Shown here piece after piece: positions 1-7,218 of a stretch of DNA of 11,628 nt. The notes under the pieces are model-generated. The model saw nothing but the letters and a program-made list of their open reading frames with translations, had not been told where the DNA came from and did no database searches. The number at the start of each line of letters is the position of its first letter. Position 1 is the first letter of the stretch. The DNA comes from Deltaproteobacteria bacterium (lineage in GTDB: Bacteria; Desulfobacterota; Desulfobacteria; Desulfobacterales; JAFDCJ01): NCBI GenBank assembly GCA_024277475.1, contig JAJRVC010000256.1, positions 1 to 11,628 on the forward strand, written 5' to 3'. The translations under genes were made by a program, and so were the position numbers.

Positions 1-242
1 AACCGTGCCGTTCGAAAAACTCTTTTGCATTTTCTCGACGCAGTACAAAATGCGGTATGACTGAAATTATCTTCAAAAATTGAAAATTTATGCAACGTTA
101 GGGTTTAGAAGGACTGCGCTGTCCCGGAAGCGGGAGACAGGATAACCGAGACCCTAAGCGGCATTTACATCCAGAAAACGGCAGACGAGTGGGAGGGATT
201 CTTAAGACGTGGCTGTGGGCCTTGGATTAAAGGAGTAAGACA
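1..242 (+). other. Upstream leader region, possibly with the tail of an upstream gene
   Basis: All three forward frames are open from base 1 and close at 58-60, 62-64 and 81-83, so the last 19 to 26 codons of an upstream gene could lie here. No frame can be preferred from so few residues. The remainder is noncoding and contains the nested stems at 98-157 and the ribosome-binding site AGGAG at 231-235 that serves the next gene. I see no convincing sigma-70 promoter and no intrinsic terminator. Confidence 0.4.
98..157 (+). ncRNA. Possible structured leader RNA before the M20 gene
   Basis: A 7-bp closing stem can form between TTAGGGT (98-104) and ACCCTAA (151-157). It encloses a second hairpin in which CTGTCCCG (119-126) pairs with CGGG and ACAG (131-140) around a GAAG loop, with a two-base bulge. 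The nested layout lies about 85 bases before the TTG start of the M20 gene, as a 5'-leader element would. I compared it from memory with common riboswitch cores (cobalamin, guanidine, c-di-GMP, fluoride, SAM) and matched none. It could be a leader structure, a relic of an upstream transcript, or chance pairing. Confidence 0.25.
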
Positions 243-1364
243 TTGGGACCGACTCTGGACACTCTTGAACTGGCCAAGAAAATGATCAGTATCGATTCAG
301 CAAGCCAACGCAGCAATGTAGAGATCGCTGATTTTGTTCAAGGCGTTCTTGAGCATTCGGGCTTCGAAGTTGAACGACTCGGCTACACCGATACTCACGG
401 TGAACTGAAGATCAATCTGGTTGCGAAGAAAGGAAGCGGTCCCGGTGGCTTCGGCATTTTCTGCCATTGCGATACAGTGCCGCCAGGGGGGGAAGAATGG
501 GGGGCCTTCACTCCAGTAATAAAAAACAGGTGTCTGATCGGTCGTGGCAGTTGCGATATGAAGAGTGCTTTAGCTGCGGCTATAGTCGCCGGTGCTAATA
601 TTGATCCGGTTAAATTGAGCAAGCCATATTATCTGGTTGTTACCGCAGACGAAGAAATCGGGATGCTGGGTGCCATGCACGTGATTGCAAAATCAAGTAT
701 CCTCAAACGAAACTGGCCCAAGTGCGGTGTCATAGCTGAACCCACATTGATGAAACCGATCCGTACCCATAAGGGGGCCGTTAGAATTTTTATTACTGCG
801 CACGGCAGGGCTGCTCATACAAGCACCGACAAGGGTGTATCATCTAACTTTCTCATCAGTCCTTTTCTTGCTGAAATGACCGCGTTGTCAAAACTGTTTA
901 GAGCGGACGACCGGTTCAAGAACATGGAGTTCCACCCGCCAACAAACGGTTTTAATATGGTTATCGACGACGGTGGCTGCAACCTAAATGTTGTTCCGGC
1001 CAAAACGGTGTGTACCTTGTCTTTACGGACGATGCCCGATGACAATCGGGATAAGGCGGTGTGTATGATTTTGCAGGCAGCTAAAAAATACGGATTAGAG
1101 ACCCGTCAATTCATCGTGGAACCTTTTTATGTTTCACCGGAAGCTGAGATACTAAAGGCTGTCCTTGAAATCACCGGGTATGACAAGGGCGGAACAGCCC
1201 CTTACGGAACCGAAGCCCTGTTTTATCAGGATTACGTTGATTTAGTTGTATTCGGTCCCGGTGATATTCTGCAGGCCCATACCATAGGAGAATGGATAGA
1301 AGTCCAACAAATCCGAAAGGCAGAGTCTTGTTATCGCCTCCTGATCGATCGATTTTGTTGTTAA
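243..1364 (+). CDS. M20 family metallohydrolase (ArgE/DapE/carboxypeptidase-like)
   Basis: This 373-residue protein has the full M20 di-zinc signature. The motif HCDTVP supplies His75 and Asp77, GSCDMK supplies the bridging Asp105, TADEE supplies the catalytic base Glu137 and metal ligand Glu138, IAEPT supplies Glu166, and the C-terminal QAHTIGE supplies His346. His192 in the AAHTS segment marks the inserted dimerisation domain (about residues 175-285). Family members hydrolyse N-acyl amino acids, peptides or carbamoyl compounds in the cytoplasm; acetylornithine deacetylase and succinyl-diaminopimelate desuccinylase are close relatives, and the substrate here is unknown. There is no signal peptide. 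The start is TTG, supported by AGGAG at 231-235 with a 7-base spacer; no better start lies nearby. It is the first gene of the island, 107 bases before the crotonase gene, and probably belongs to catabolism rather than arginine or lysine synthesis because no such genes are near. Confidence 0.88.
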   Translation: MGPTLDTLELAKKMISIDSASQRSNVEIADFVQGVLEHSGFEVERLGYTDTHGELKINLVAKKGSGPGGFGIFCHCDTVPPGGEEWGAFTPVIKNRCLIGRGSCDMKSALAAAIVAGANIDPVKLSKPYYLVVTADEEIGMLGAMHVIAKSSILKRNWPKCGVIAEPTLMKPIRTHKGAVRIFITAHGRAAHTSTDKGVSSNFLISPFLAEMTALSKLFRADDRFKNMEFHPPTNGFNMVIDDGGCNLNVVPAKTVCTLSLRTMPDDNRDKAVCMILQAAKKYGLETRQFIVEPFYVSPEAEILKAVLEITGYDKGGTAPYGTEALFYQDYVDLVVFGPGDILQAHTIGEWIEVQQIRKAESCYRLLIDRFCC

Positions 1365-1471
1365 GAGATGTCGATATGATTTTAAAAACCATCGACTGAA
1401 TATTTTAAAGAATGCCATCGAAATGAATCAGGATCACCCACCGAGGTAAGAGCGTTAGGAGAATACAAAAC

Positions 1472-2209
1472 ATGCAAAAAAAAGTAGTTGATGTTGAATT
1501 GGAAGGCAACATTAATATTATTCGCCTTAATCGTCCTGAAAAACTCAACGCGTTTAACCGGAGTATGTATTTTCAGCTGAATAGAGCAATTACTGATTTC
1601 AATAAAAACCCGGACAGTAGAATAGCAATTATTATCGGAACGGGTAGGGCATTCTCAGCCGGTGTTGATGTTGAGGATCTTAAGATCGCATTGAAAGATA
1701 AACCGGAAGCATCACCGAAAGAGATAGCAGGAGAATTTTCCATTGATATGGAAGATCTCGAGTTTACGGAAAAACCGATAATTGCGGCTATTAATGGTTA
1801 TTGTTACGGTGAGGGCCTATCACTGGCTATTTCTTGCGACTTGCGCATCGCCGTGCCGGAAGCTGAATTCTGCATGCCTGAAGTTAAGGTTGGCGTGGCC
1901 AGCATCCATGGTACACTGCGTTTAGTAAACAACCTTGGACTGGGTAATGCACTGGAAATGCTAATGATGGGTGATCCTGTCGATGCCCAATGGGCTTTAA
2001 GGACTGGACTGATTAATAAGGTGGTTCCACCTGAAGACCTTCTGCCACATGCCATGGCTTGGGCTCGGGCGATCGCCAAGTTGGATCCTCATACTGTCAA
2101 TGGGACGAGAGAGGTGGCGGTCAAGAGTCAGTTTCTGGATTTCAATGAAACTGTGGATTTGGGTTGGCGCTTAAGAAAAGGTGCCCGGTTTACCGGCGAT
2201 CGGAGTTGA
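1472..2209 (+). CDS. Crotonase-fold enoyl-CoA hydratase/isomerase family protein
   Basis: This 245-residue protein is a single crotonase domain of slightly short but normal length. It has the oxyanion-hole segment AFSAGVD (about residues 60-66), the NGYCYGEGLSL segment (108-118), the MPEVKVG segment (135-141), and the usual C-terminal arm. By alignment with rat enoyl-CoA hydratase, the second catalytic glutamate (Glu164) is kept as Glu137. The first (Glu144) falls on Ser117, so classical hydration with two glutamates is not supported. An enoyl-CoA isomerase, a hydrolase or another single-acid crotonase reaction is more likely. The start ATG has AGGAG at 1457-1461, ten bases upstream. It may share a transcript with the M20 gene, 107 bases before it, and is cut off from the next gene by a 359-base gap. 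Confidence 0.9.
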   Translation: MQKKVVDVELEGNINIIRLNRPEKLNAFNRSMYFQLNRAITDFNKNPDSRIAIIIGTGRAFSAGVDVEDLKIALKDKPEASPKEIAGEFSIDMEDLEFTEKPIIAAINGYCYGEGLSLAISCDLRIAVPEAEFCMPEVKVGVASIHGTLRLVNNLGLGNALEMLMMGDPVDAQWALRTGLINKVVPPEDLLPHAMAWARAIAKLDPHTVNGTREVAVKSQFLDFNETVDLGWRLRKGARFTGDRS

Positions 2210-2483
2210 TTGTCGGCATTATCTGTTTTTATTTCCGTCTATTTTGCATCACGCTGGTTTGAAGCGTTTTTCAAAACCTCCTCTACCCAATTACGATACT
2301 ATCCTGATATTTGCACGGACCATTGATGATTGAAATCGCTTTTTTGGATAAATACCGACCCAGACATAGATTTTCCTTAAAACAACTTTTTTCGCCATCA
2401 AAAAGGTGGTTCTGAGTTTCGAAACAACCAACAGGATTCCTCTTTTTTTACCAAACCATGTTGAATTGGTTCATTTTTTTTTA

Positions 2484-2508
2484 TTGACAAACTCATTTAA
2501 TATATACT
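2484..2508 (+). promoter_or_regulatory. Candidate promoter for the GntR regulator gene
   Basis: A perfect -35 box TTGACA lies at 2484-2489, preceded by a run of T that could act as an UP-like element. The best -10 match is TATACT at 2503-2508, but the spacer is only 13 bases, well below the usual 16-18; a 15-base spacer gives only the poor match TACTAG. Position just before an inverted repeat and a regulator gene supports a promoter, while the spacing makes the exact boxes uncertain. Confidence 0.4.
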
Positions 2509-2509
2509 A

Positions 2510-2536
2510 GGGTTCTGTATACGGGGTACAGAACCC
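2510..2536. promoter_or_regulatory. Perfect inverted repeat, probable operator of the GntR/FCD regulator
   Basis: The arms GGGTTCTGTA (2510-2519) and TACAGAACCC (2527-2536) are exact reverse complements around a 7-base spacer. The left arm overlaps a GTATAC palindrome (2517-2522), and TATAC at 2503-2507 forms a further inverted pair with GTATA at 2517-2521. GntR/FCD regulators commonly bind short palindromes with GT and AC half-sites close to their own gene, and this site lies directly downstream of the candidate promoter and 32 bases before the regulator start. Autoregulation is therefore the simplest reading. It could alternatively act as a hairpin in the 5' leader. I found no second copy of these arms in the other gaps of the window. 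Confidence 0.55.
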
Positions 2537-2568
2537 CGCCAAGTTATATTCTGCAAAAAGAGGGGCCA

Positions 2569-3276
2569 ATGTCACATCCCGAAATTAGCCTTAAAATCGA
2601 GCAACCCATCTCCATTCGAGAAAAAATCTATCACCATTTAAAAGATGAAATCTTAAAAGGTAAAATTTCACCATCTGCCACTCTGGTTGAGACTCAAATA
2701 GCCAAACGCATTGGCATTTCACGGACACCGACTCGGGAGGCGCTTCATTTTCTTGAAAAGGAGGGACTGTTAGAATTAATTCCCAGGGTGGGTTATCGGG
2801 TCAGACAGATCGACTGGGACGAAGTGATCGAAATTTGCGAAATCCGAAAGTCTCTTGAAATTCTTGCGGCCCGCTGGGCGATAAAGCGGATTTCTTCCGA
2901 AGAGATACAGGCATTCAGGGGGAATCTGAACAATTCCGAGATGATGATCAAGTCAGAGGATATGTCTTCGTTTATAGATCTCGACGCAGAATTCCATGAG
3001 CTCTTAGCGCGTGCAAGCGGAAGCCAAAGACTTCTAAAGCTGATTCTTGCACATCGAAATGACATGCTTCGCTATCGAATTAAAAGTCTTCACCGCACCG
3101 ATACGGCATCGATAGCGGTTTCCGGCCATCGTCGTATCTTTGAATGTTTGGTTGAAAAAGACGAAACCGGGGTCAAATCAGCTATCAAAGACCATATCGA
3201 ACAGGCAAAAGAGTACATCCAACTCTATGCTTTTGAGGACTGTGCCCGGAACGTATCAGGCGCGGACAACGAATAG
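2569..3276 (+). CDS. GntR family transcriptional regulator, FadR/FCD subfamily
   Basis: This 235-residue protein has an N-terminal winged helix-turn-helix (about residues 14-80) with the typical segments VETQIAKRIGISRTPTREAL and FLEKEGLLELIPRVGYRV. An all-helical FCD ligand domain follows (about 85-220). The expected FCD metal ligands are present: Asp139 and His143 in the DAEFH motif, His187 in SGHRRI and His209 in KDHIEQ. Such proteins usually bind a carboxylate through the metal and release DNA or change affinity. It sits between the M20-crotonase pair and the dehydrogenase-transporter run, so it is the likely local regulator of one or both groups. A GAGGGG ribosome-binding site precedes the ATG. 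The effector is unknown. Confidence 0.93.
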   Translation: MSHPEISLKIEQPISIREKIYHHLKDEILKGKISPSATLVETQIAKRIGISRTPTREALHFLEKEGLLELIPRVGYRVRQIDWDEVIEICEIRKSLEILAARWAIKRISSEEIQAFRGNLNNSEMMIKSEDMSSFIDLDAEFHELLARASGSQRLLKLILAHRNDMLRYRIKSLHRTDTASIAVSGHRRIFECLVEKDETGVKSAIKDHIEQAKEYIQLYAFEDCARNVSGADNE

Positions 3277-3402
3277 AGAGCATGCGAATTTTTTAAACTT
3301 ACTAACAGCGCCGGCCATAGCAAAAACTGCAGCCGGAATTCAATATATAAAAATTTTACTGTTTCTGTCTTAAATCCACCGGAAAAAACAAGGGGATATC
3401 TT

Positions 3403-4494
3403 ATGGCTATTGAAGAAATCGCAGTCCTTGGCGGAGGCAATGGCTCTCTCACTATGGCAGGAGATATGTCCCTGGCCGGCTATAATGTCCGCATGTGGAC
3501 CGCTTTTCCCAAGGAATTTGAAACACTTTATAAGACAAAGACAGTCAAATTAAGAGGGCTTGGCAGGCAAGGTGACGCCCAAATCGACTTGGTCACACGA
3601 GATTTGGGTGAGGCTGTAAGCGGTGCGCAGGTTATATGTTGCCCAACACCCGCATTTGCTCAGGCTGATATTGCTAAAATTTTAGGCCCTCATTTGGAAG
3701 ATGGTCAGATACTATTTCTATCACCCGGATCGTTGGGTTCATTCCTGTGCGGGAAAATATTTAAAGAAGACGGTTATTGGAAAGACATTACTATTGCCGA
3801 ACCAGGTACACTGCCCTATCTAACTCGCAAAGTAAATGCTGATGAGGTTCTGGTTAGCGGCCATGCAGTCAGGCTACCGGTGGGTGTTTTTCCTGCCAAG
3901 AAAACAGATTATGCTGTCAGTGCCCTCCAGGAGCTCTTTCCAGCGATTCATGCGGTCGAAAACGCCCTGTCGATTGCTCTTCTGAATGTCGGACCGATCA
4001 TACATTCTGTTCTCATGCTGCTAAATACGGGGCCTATTGAGCATTTTGGGTCATGGGACATTCATAATGAGGGGACTACAATTTCTGTAAAAAAACTTAT
4101 CCTTGCCCACGATCAAGAACGAATCGCCATACGAGAAGCCCTGGGATTGACTTCTCATCACTATCCTTTTTCTGATCATTACGATGAAAACAGTGAAAAC
4201 GAATGGATGTACGGAAGAAAAGGACATACCGATCTTGTTGAAAGCGAGAGTTGGCGGGAGGCCCTGACTTTCAAGTACCGCTATATTGAGGAAGACGTAA
4301 AATGCAATCTGGCACTGCTTTGCTCCATCGGGGATCTTTGTGGCGTTGAGACACCTATTGCCGATTCGCTTTTACGGTTGATCGGCGTGATTGCCGACGA
4401 GGATTTTGAGAAAACCGGCAGGACTCTCGACAATTTCGGGCTTTCAGGCAAAGGCTTTGATGAGATCGTCGAGCTGTTGAAAGAAGGTTTTTAG
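3403..4494 (+). CDS. NAD(P)-binding octopine/nopaline dehydrogenase family protein
   Basis: This 363-residue protein begins with a Rossmann nucleotide-binding segment, VLGGGNGSLTMAGDMSLAGY (residues 8-27), that has the GGGNG loop typical of the octopine dehydrogenase group. The C-terminal helical domain carries the family segment NVGPIIHSVLMLLN with His201, a candidate for the catalytic histidine, and a second segment YRYIEEDVKCNL (about 292-303). Characterised relatives join or split an amino acid and a 2-oxo acid using NAD(P)H, but many family members have unknown substrates, so opine chemistry is only a possibility. AGGGG near 3391 serves the ATG. The 126-base gap after the regulator has AT-rich sequence and a weak CCGGC/GCCGG stem (3311-3336) but no clear promoter. 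The next dehydrogenase follows after 35 bases, suggesting co-transcription. Confidence 0.85.
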   Translation: MAIEEIAVLGGGNGSLTMAGDMSLAGYNVRMWTAFPKEFETLYKTKTVKLRGLGRQGDAQIDLVTRDLGEAVSGAQVICCPTPAFAQADIAKILGPHLEDGQILFLSPGSLGSFLCGKIFKEDGYWKDITIAEPGTLPYLTRKVNADEVLVSGHAVRLPVGVFPAKKTDYAVSALQELFPAIHAVENALSIALLNVGPIIHSVLMLLNTGPIEHFGSWDIHNEGTTISVKKLILAHDQERIAIREALGLTSHHYPFSDHYDENSENEWMYGRKGHTDLVESESWREALTFKYRYIEEDVKCNLALLCSIGDLCGVETPIADSLLRLIGVIADEDFEKTGRTLDNFGLSGKGFDEIVELLKEGF

Positions 4495-4529
4495 TTTTTC
4501 CCTCAACATGGAGATGGCTTGGAGGAAAG

Positions 4530-5561
4530 ATGGGGGACGGAAAAAAGATTAGTGTCGTAGGCCCCGGTAGGATGGGTATTGGCATCGCCACAGCCATTTT
4601 ACTGGCAAATCAGGGATATCGCGTCACGCTTTTTGACACCAAAGAGCGCGAACGCGGTCAAGAGATGATTGCCCTTGAAAAAGCGCTCTGCGAAATCCGG
4701 GACAATATGATGCTCCTCAGTGAGCTTGGTATGTGGAAAGGTGACTCCGAACTAGCTTGCGCTGCCATGGGCGTCAGCCGAAATCTGGCTGAGATTTCCC
4801 AGGCATCTTTTATATTTGAAGCGCTGCCCGAGAAAGTAGAGCTGAAGAAGGAATTTTTTACTGCGGTTGGTGGATTGATGGGTGAAGAGACTGTGATTGC
4901 CTCGGCGACCTCAACTTTCCACCTGCGAATCTTTTTAGACGTTTGCTCCAGGCCGGGCAACATTGTGACCGCCCACTGGCTCAATCCTGCTTTCCTGATT
5001 CCCCTGGTGGAGATCGCCTACGGTGAAAAAACACATTCCTGGGCGGTGGAGAGGACGCAAGCTTTTTTGCGCGGCATAGGAAAGATTCCTGTAACGATGA
5101 AAAGCAGTCCAGGTTTTATTGTCCCCCGGATACAGGTCGCCGCCATGAACGAAGCGGTTCGCATACTGGAAGAGGGCGTCACAACTGCGGAAGAAATCGA
5201 TACCGCTATCAAAGCAGGATTTGGTTTCAGACTCGGCGTTATGGGTCTAATGGAATTCATCGACTTAGGGGGTGTCGACATCCTCTCCCATGCGGGTAAT
5301 TACCTGCACTCGGCGCTGGGTGGGAGCCATTACAAACCGCCGGAATTAGTGTCGGAAAAGATGCGTTTAAACGAGGTGGGACCAAAGACCGGCAGAGGAA
5401 TTTTTGATTACTCCAATGTAGATATTTCAACCCTATTCCAGGAAAAATACAGGGGTTTTGTCGAGTTGTTGAACCTATACAAGAAATCGTCCGTACTCCG
5501 TTTCGCGGGAGGAGTCGAACAAAAAGAGCGGCAGGAGTCTCCTGCCGCAACCGAGTCATAA
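4530..5561 (+). CDS. 3-hydroxyacyl-CoA dehydrogenase family protein
   Basis: This 343-residue protein has an N-terminal NAD-binding motif GPGRMGIGIA (residues 11-20). The catalytic dyad of the family is kept: His149 in AHWLNP and Glu161 in PLVEI, twelve residues apart as in human HADH (His158, Glu170), with Asn152 and Ser128 also in place. The helical C-terminal domain starts near SSPGFIVPR (192-200). There the asparagine that follows GFIV in classical enzymes (Asn208) is Pro199, which I recall from a distinct bacterial branch, so the substrate may not be a standard straight-chain 3-hydroxyacyl-CoA. GGAGG at 4521-4525 precedes the ATG closely. The gene lies 35 bases after the octopine dehydrogenase-like gene and 16 bases before the TRAP binding protein. 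Its final codons contain a perfect inverted repeat. Confidence 0.9.
   Translation: MGDGKKISVVGPGRMGIGIATAILLANQGYRVTLFDTKERERGQEMIALEKALCEIRDNMMLLSELGMWKGDSELACAAMGVSRNLAEISQASFIFEALPEKVELKKEFFTAVGGLMGEETVIASATSTFHLRIFLDVCSRPGNIVTAHWLNPAFLIPLVEIAYGEKTHSWAVERTQAFLRGIGKIPVTMKSSPGFIVPRIQVAAMNEAVRILEEGVTTAEEIDTAIKAGFGFRLGVMGLMEFIDLGGVDILSHAGNYLHSALGGSHYKPPELVSEKMRLNEVGPKTGRGIFDYSNVDISTLFQEKYRGFVELLNLYKKSSVLRFAGGVEQKERQESPAATES
5528..5548 (+). promoter_or_regulatory. Perfect inverted repeat at the 3' end of the dehydrogenase gene
   Basis: GCGGCAGGAG (5528-5537) and CTCCTGCCGC (5539-5548) are exact reverse complements around a single T. As RNA this gives an 8-bp GC-rich stem with the loop AGUCU. 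It lies inside the last codons of the dehydrogenase, 29 bases before the binding-protein start and just ahead of its ribosome-binding site. No T run follows, so it is not a simple terminator. A processing or mRNA-stabilising element for the downstream cistron is plausible. Confidence 0.5.
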
Positions 5562-5577
5562 ATTGAAAGGAGGTCTC

Positions 5578-6618
5578 ATGAGATTCAAACACAAGTTTTG
5601 GTTCCAAATCATTTTCTCCGTTGTCCTGAGTCTTAGTTTGAACGGGTTTGGCGTACTCCCGGCAACAGCCGGGAATAAGATTACGCTGACTTATGCATTT
5701 TTCGCTCCGATGAAGTCCTTTCCCGGCGCACAGATAAATCACTGGGTAGAGGAACTCGAAAAACGGACCGACGGGATGGTCGAGGTCAAAGTATTTGGCG
5801 GCGGCACTCTTCTTGGTGCGCGCAACATGTTCGACGGGGTCCTGAACGGTGTCGCAGATATTGGCCTTTCCTGCCCCTCTTACGATCCCGGACGTTTTCC
5901 TCTGACCTCCGGTGTTTCACTTCCCGTAAATTTCCCCAATTCTACGGTCGCCAGCCTGACCTACTGGGATCTGATGGCCGAGTTGAAACCCGCAGAGTAC
6001 GCGAAATACAAGATCATCACGATGTTCACCACCGAGCCGGGCTACATCCAGTCCCGACTTCCCGTCAAATCCCTGAAAGACTTAAAAGGCATGAAGTTGC
6101 GAGCCGCCGGGACCGGTGTGCCCATTCTCAAGGCCCTTGGCGCTGCACCGGTGGGCATGCCCATGCCTCAAGTGCCTGAATCGATCCAGACCGGGGTTAT
6201 CGACGGGACCATGACCTCTCGCGAAGTGCTCAAGGATTTCAAACTGGCAGAAATGCTTAAAAATGTCCTTGACTATCCCACCGTGGTGGTCACCTTCGCA
6301 GCGGTTATGGACAAGAATAAGTGGAACGCCCTGCCCGACAAGGTCAAGCAGGTAATGGATGAGCTTTCTCGTGAAATGGCTGCCTGGACCGGTAACTTTC
6401 ATGATAACACAAACGTGGGCGCGGCCCTTGCCTGGGCCAAAGAAAAGCACGGCCTCAAGGTCAACTCGCTTGCTGCCGGCGAAAAGGAAAAATGGGATAA
6501 GCGGATAAACCCCATCGTTGATGAATGGATCAAAGATATGACCAGCAAGGGTTATGATGCTAAAGGATTTATCGAGCGGCTTTACACACTCAGGGACAAG
6601 AACATTAAAGAGAATTAA
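5578..6618 (+). CDS. dctP: TRAP transporter substrate-binding protein (DctP family)
   Basis: This 346-residue protein is the periplasmic receptor of a TRAP transporter. It has a signal peptide: a basic start (MRFKHKF), a hydrophobic core to about residue 27, and a probable cleavage after ATA at 29-31. The mature protein shows the DctP pattern, including LKGMKLRAAG with Arg175 at the position that normally pairs with the substrate carboxylate, and the VIDGTMTS segment near 207-214. I chose ATG 5578 rather than the in-frame TTG at 5563 because AAAGGAGG at 5566-5573 would lie inside the longer form and because ATG gives a clean signal peptide. The substrate is probably an organic acid; its identity is unknown. 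Hairpins flank the gene on both sides, fitting higher expression of the receptor than of the membrane subunits. Confidence 0.95.
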   Translation: MRFKHKFWFQIIFSVVLSLSLNGFGVLPATAGNKITLTYAFFAPMKSFPGAQINHWVEELEKRTDGMVEVKVFGGGTLLGARNMFDGVLNGVADIGLSCPSYDPGRFPLTSGVSLPVNFPNSTVASLTYWDLMAELKPAEYAKYKIITMFTTEPGYIQSRLPVKSLKDLKGMKLRAAGTGVPILKALGAAPVGMPMPQVPESIQTGVIDGTMTSREVLKDFKLAEMLKNVLDYPTVVVTFAAVMDKNKWNALPDKVKQVMDELSREMAAWTGNFHDNTNVGAALAWAKEKHGLKVNSLAAGEKEKWDKRINPIVDEWIKDMTSKGYDAKGFIERLYTLRDKNIKEN

Positions 6619-6649
6619 CCCGAATTGCCAAAGTTTGGGTAAGTGGCAA

Positions 6650-6665
6650 GGGGCGCTCGCGCCCC
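6650..6665 (+). promoter_or_regulatory. GC-rich intercistronic hairpin between dctP and dctQ
   Basis: GGGGCG and CGCCCC form a 6-bp stem around a CUCG loop (one more pair if a two-base loop is allowed). It starts 31 bases after the dctP stop and is followed by only a short ATTTTCC stretch, so it would stop polymerase partially at best. Such hairpins are common after binding-protein genes of transport operons, where they protect the upstream mRNA or lower readthrough. Location and stability are seen directly; the role is inferred. Confidence 0.55.
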
Positions 6666-6696
6666 CAACCATTTTCCACTGAAAAGGGGGATACAG

Positions 6697-7218
6697 GTGG
6701 TCTACTTTGTAAAGCGACTTAACTCTATCCTAAATCGAAGTCTGGCATTTATGGCTTCTTGCTTCCTTCTGGTGTTGATGTTTCTCACCGTGGGTGAAAT
6801 GGTTCTCCGTTTCTTTGGCACCCCGATGGCGGGAATCGTTGAAGTCGTAGGGTGGCTAGCAGCGGCGACAACTGCATTTGCCCTCGGTTACACCCAGCTT
6901 TACAAGGGACATGTGGCGATCAGCCTGCTGACCGACCAATTCAGTCCGCGACTGCAGGCTATCCTGGCTGTGGCGGTTAACCTGACCTCAACCGCGCTTT
7001 TTGTCGCGACGGCATGGTACATTTTCAAGTACGCAGGCTCCCTGCGGGAAGCAGGCTCGCTTTCTGAAACAATGAAGGTGATTGTCTACCCGTGGGTCTA
7101 TATCGTTTCGCTGGGGTGTATGGGGCTGGCCCTGGCGGTTTTTGTCGATTTGCTCGATTCCTGCAGCCAGGTTTTCGCGAGTCCGAAAAGCGCATCATAC
7201 AGGAGGAAAGGAATATAG
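6697..7218 (+). CDS. dctQ: TRAP transporter small permease subunit (DctQ family)
   Basis: The gene encodes a 173-residue inner-membrane protein with four hydrophobic segments. Counting from the chosen start they fall at roughly 16-41, 45-68, 85-110 and 128-155, which is the DctQ topology. The start is GTG 6697, giving MVYFVKRLNSILNRS, because AAAAGGGGG ends at 6690 with a six-base spacer. A longer in-frame GTG at 6643 would add a GC-rich, non-conserved stretch encoded by the intercistronic hairpin and is unlikely. The TAG stop is directly followed by the ATG of the large subunit, and the ribosome-binding site AGGAGG (7201-7206) for that gene lies inside this coding region, so the two are translationally linked. 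DctQ binds DctM to form the membrane complex. Confidence 0.93.
   Translation: MVYFVKRLNSILNRSLAFMASCFLLVLMFLTVGEMVLRFFGTPMAGIVEVVGWLAAATTAFALGYTQLYKGHVAISLLTDQFSPRLQAILAVAVNLTSTALFVATAWYIFKYAGSLREAGSLSETMKVIVYPWVYIVSLGCMGLALAVFVDLLDSCSQVFASPKSASYRRKGI

Larger units (their letters stand above)
2210..2568. other. 359-base intergenic region with regulatory content
   Basis: No open frame here looks coding. From left to right I see: a weak imperfect stem at 2256-2278 (GGTTTGAA against TTCAAAACC); a palindrome GTTTCGAAAC at 2416-2425 flanked by TGGTT (2407-2411) and AACCA (2426-2430); a run of nine T at 2474-2482; a TTGACA box at 2484-2489; and a strong inverted repeat at 2510-2536. The right end is evidently the control region of the GntR gene. 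No clear intrinsic terminator for the crotonase gene is visible, although the GTTTCGAAAC stem followed by a T-rich stretch from about 2440 is a weak candidate. Confidence 0.6.

Noticed and set aside
8..24. tRNA T-loop-like GTTCGAAA near the left edge
   Set aside because: No acceptor stem, anticodon arm or matching flanks can be built around it.
5257..5742. 161-codon open frame on the - strand
   Set aside because: It spans antisense to the end of the dehydrogenase and the start of dctP, with no family-like composition.
6082..6672. 196-codon open frame on the - strand
   Set aside because: It lies antisense to dctP, is rich in His, Gly and Pro from the reverse reading of its codons, and resembles no family.
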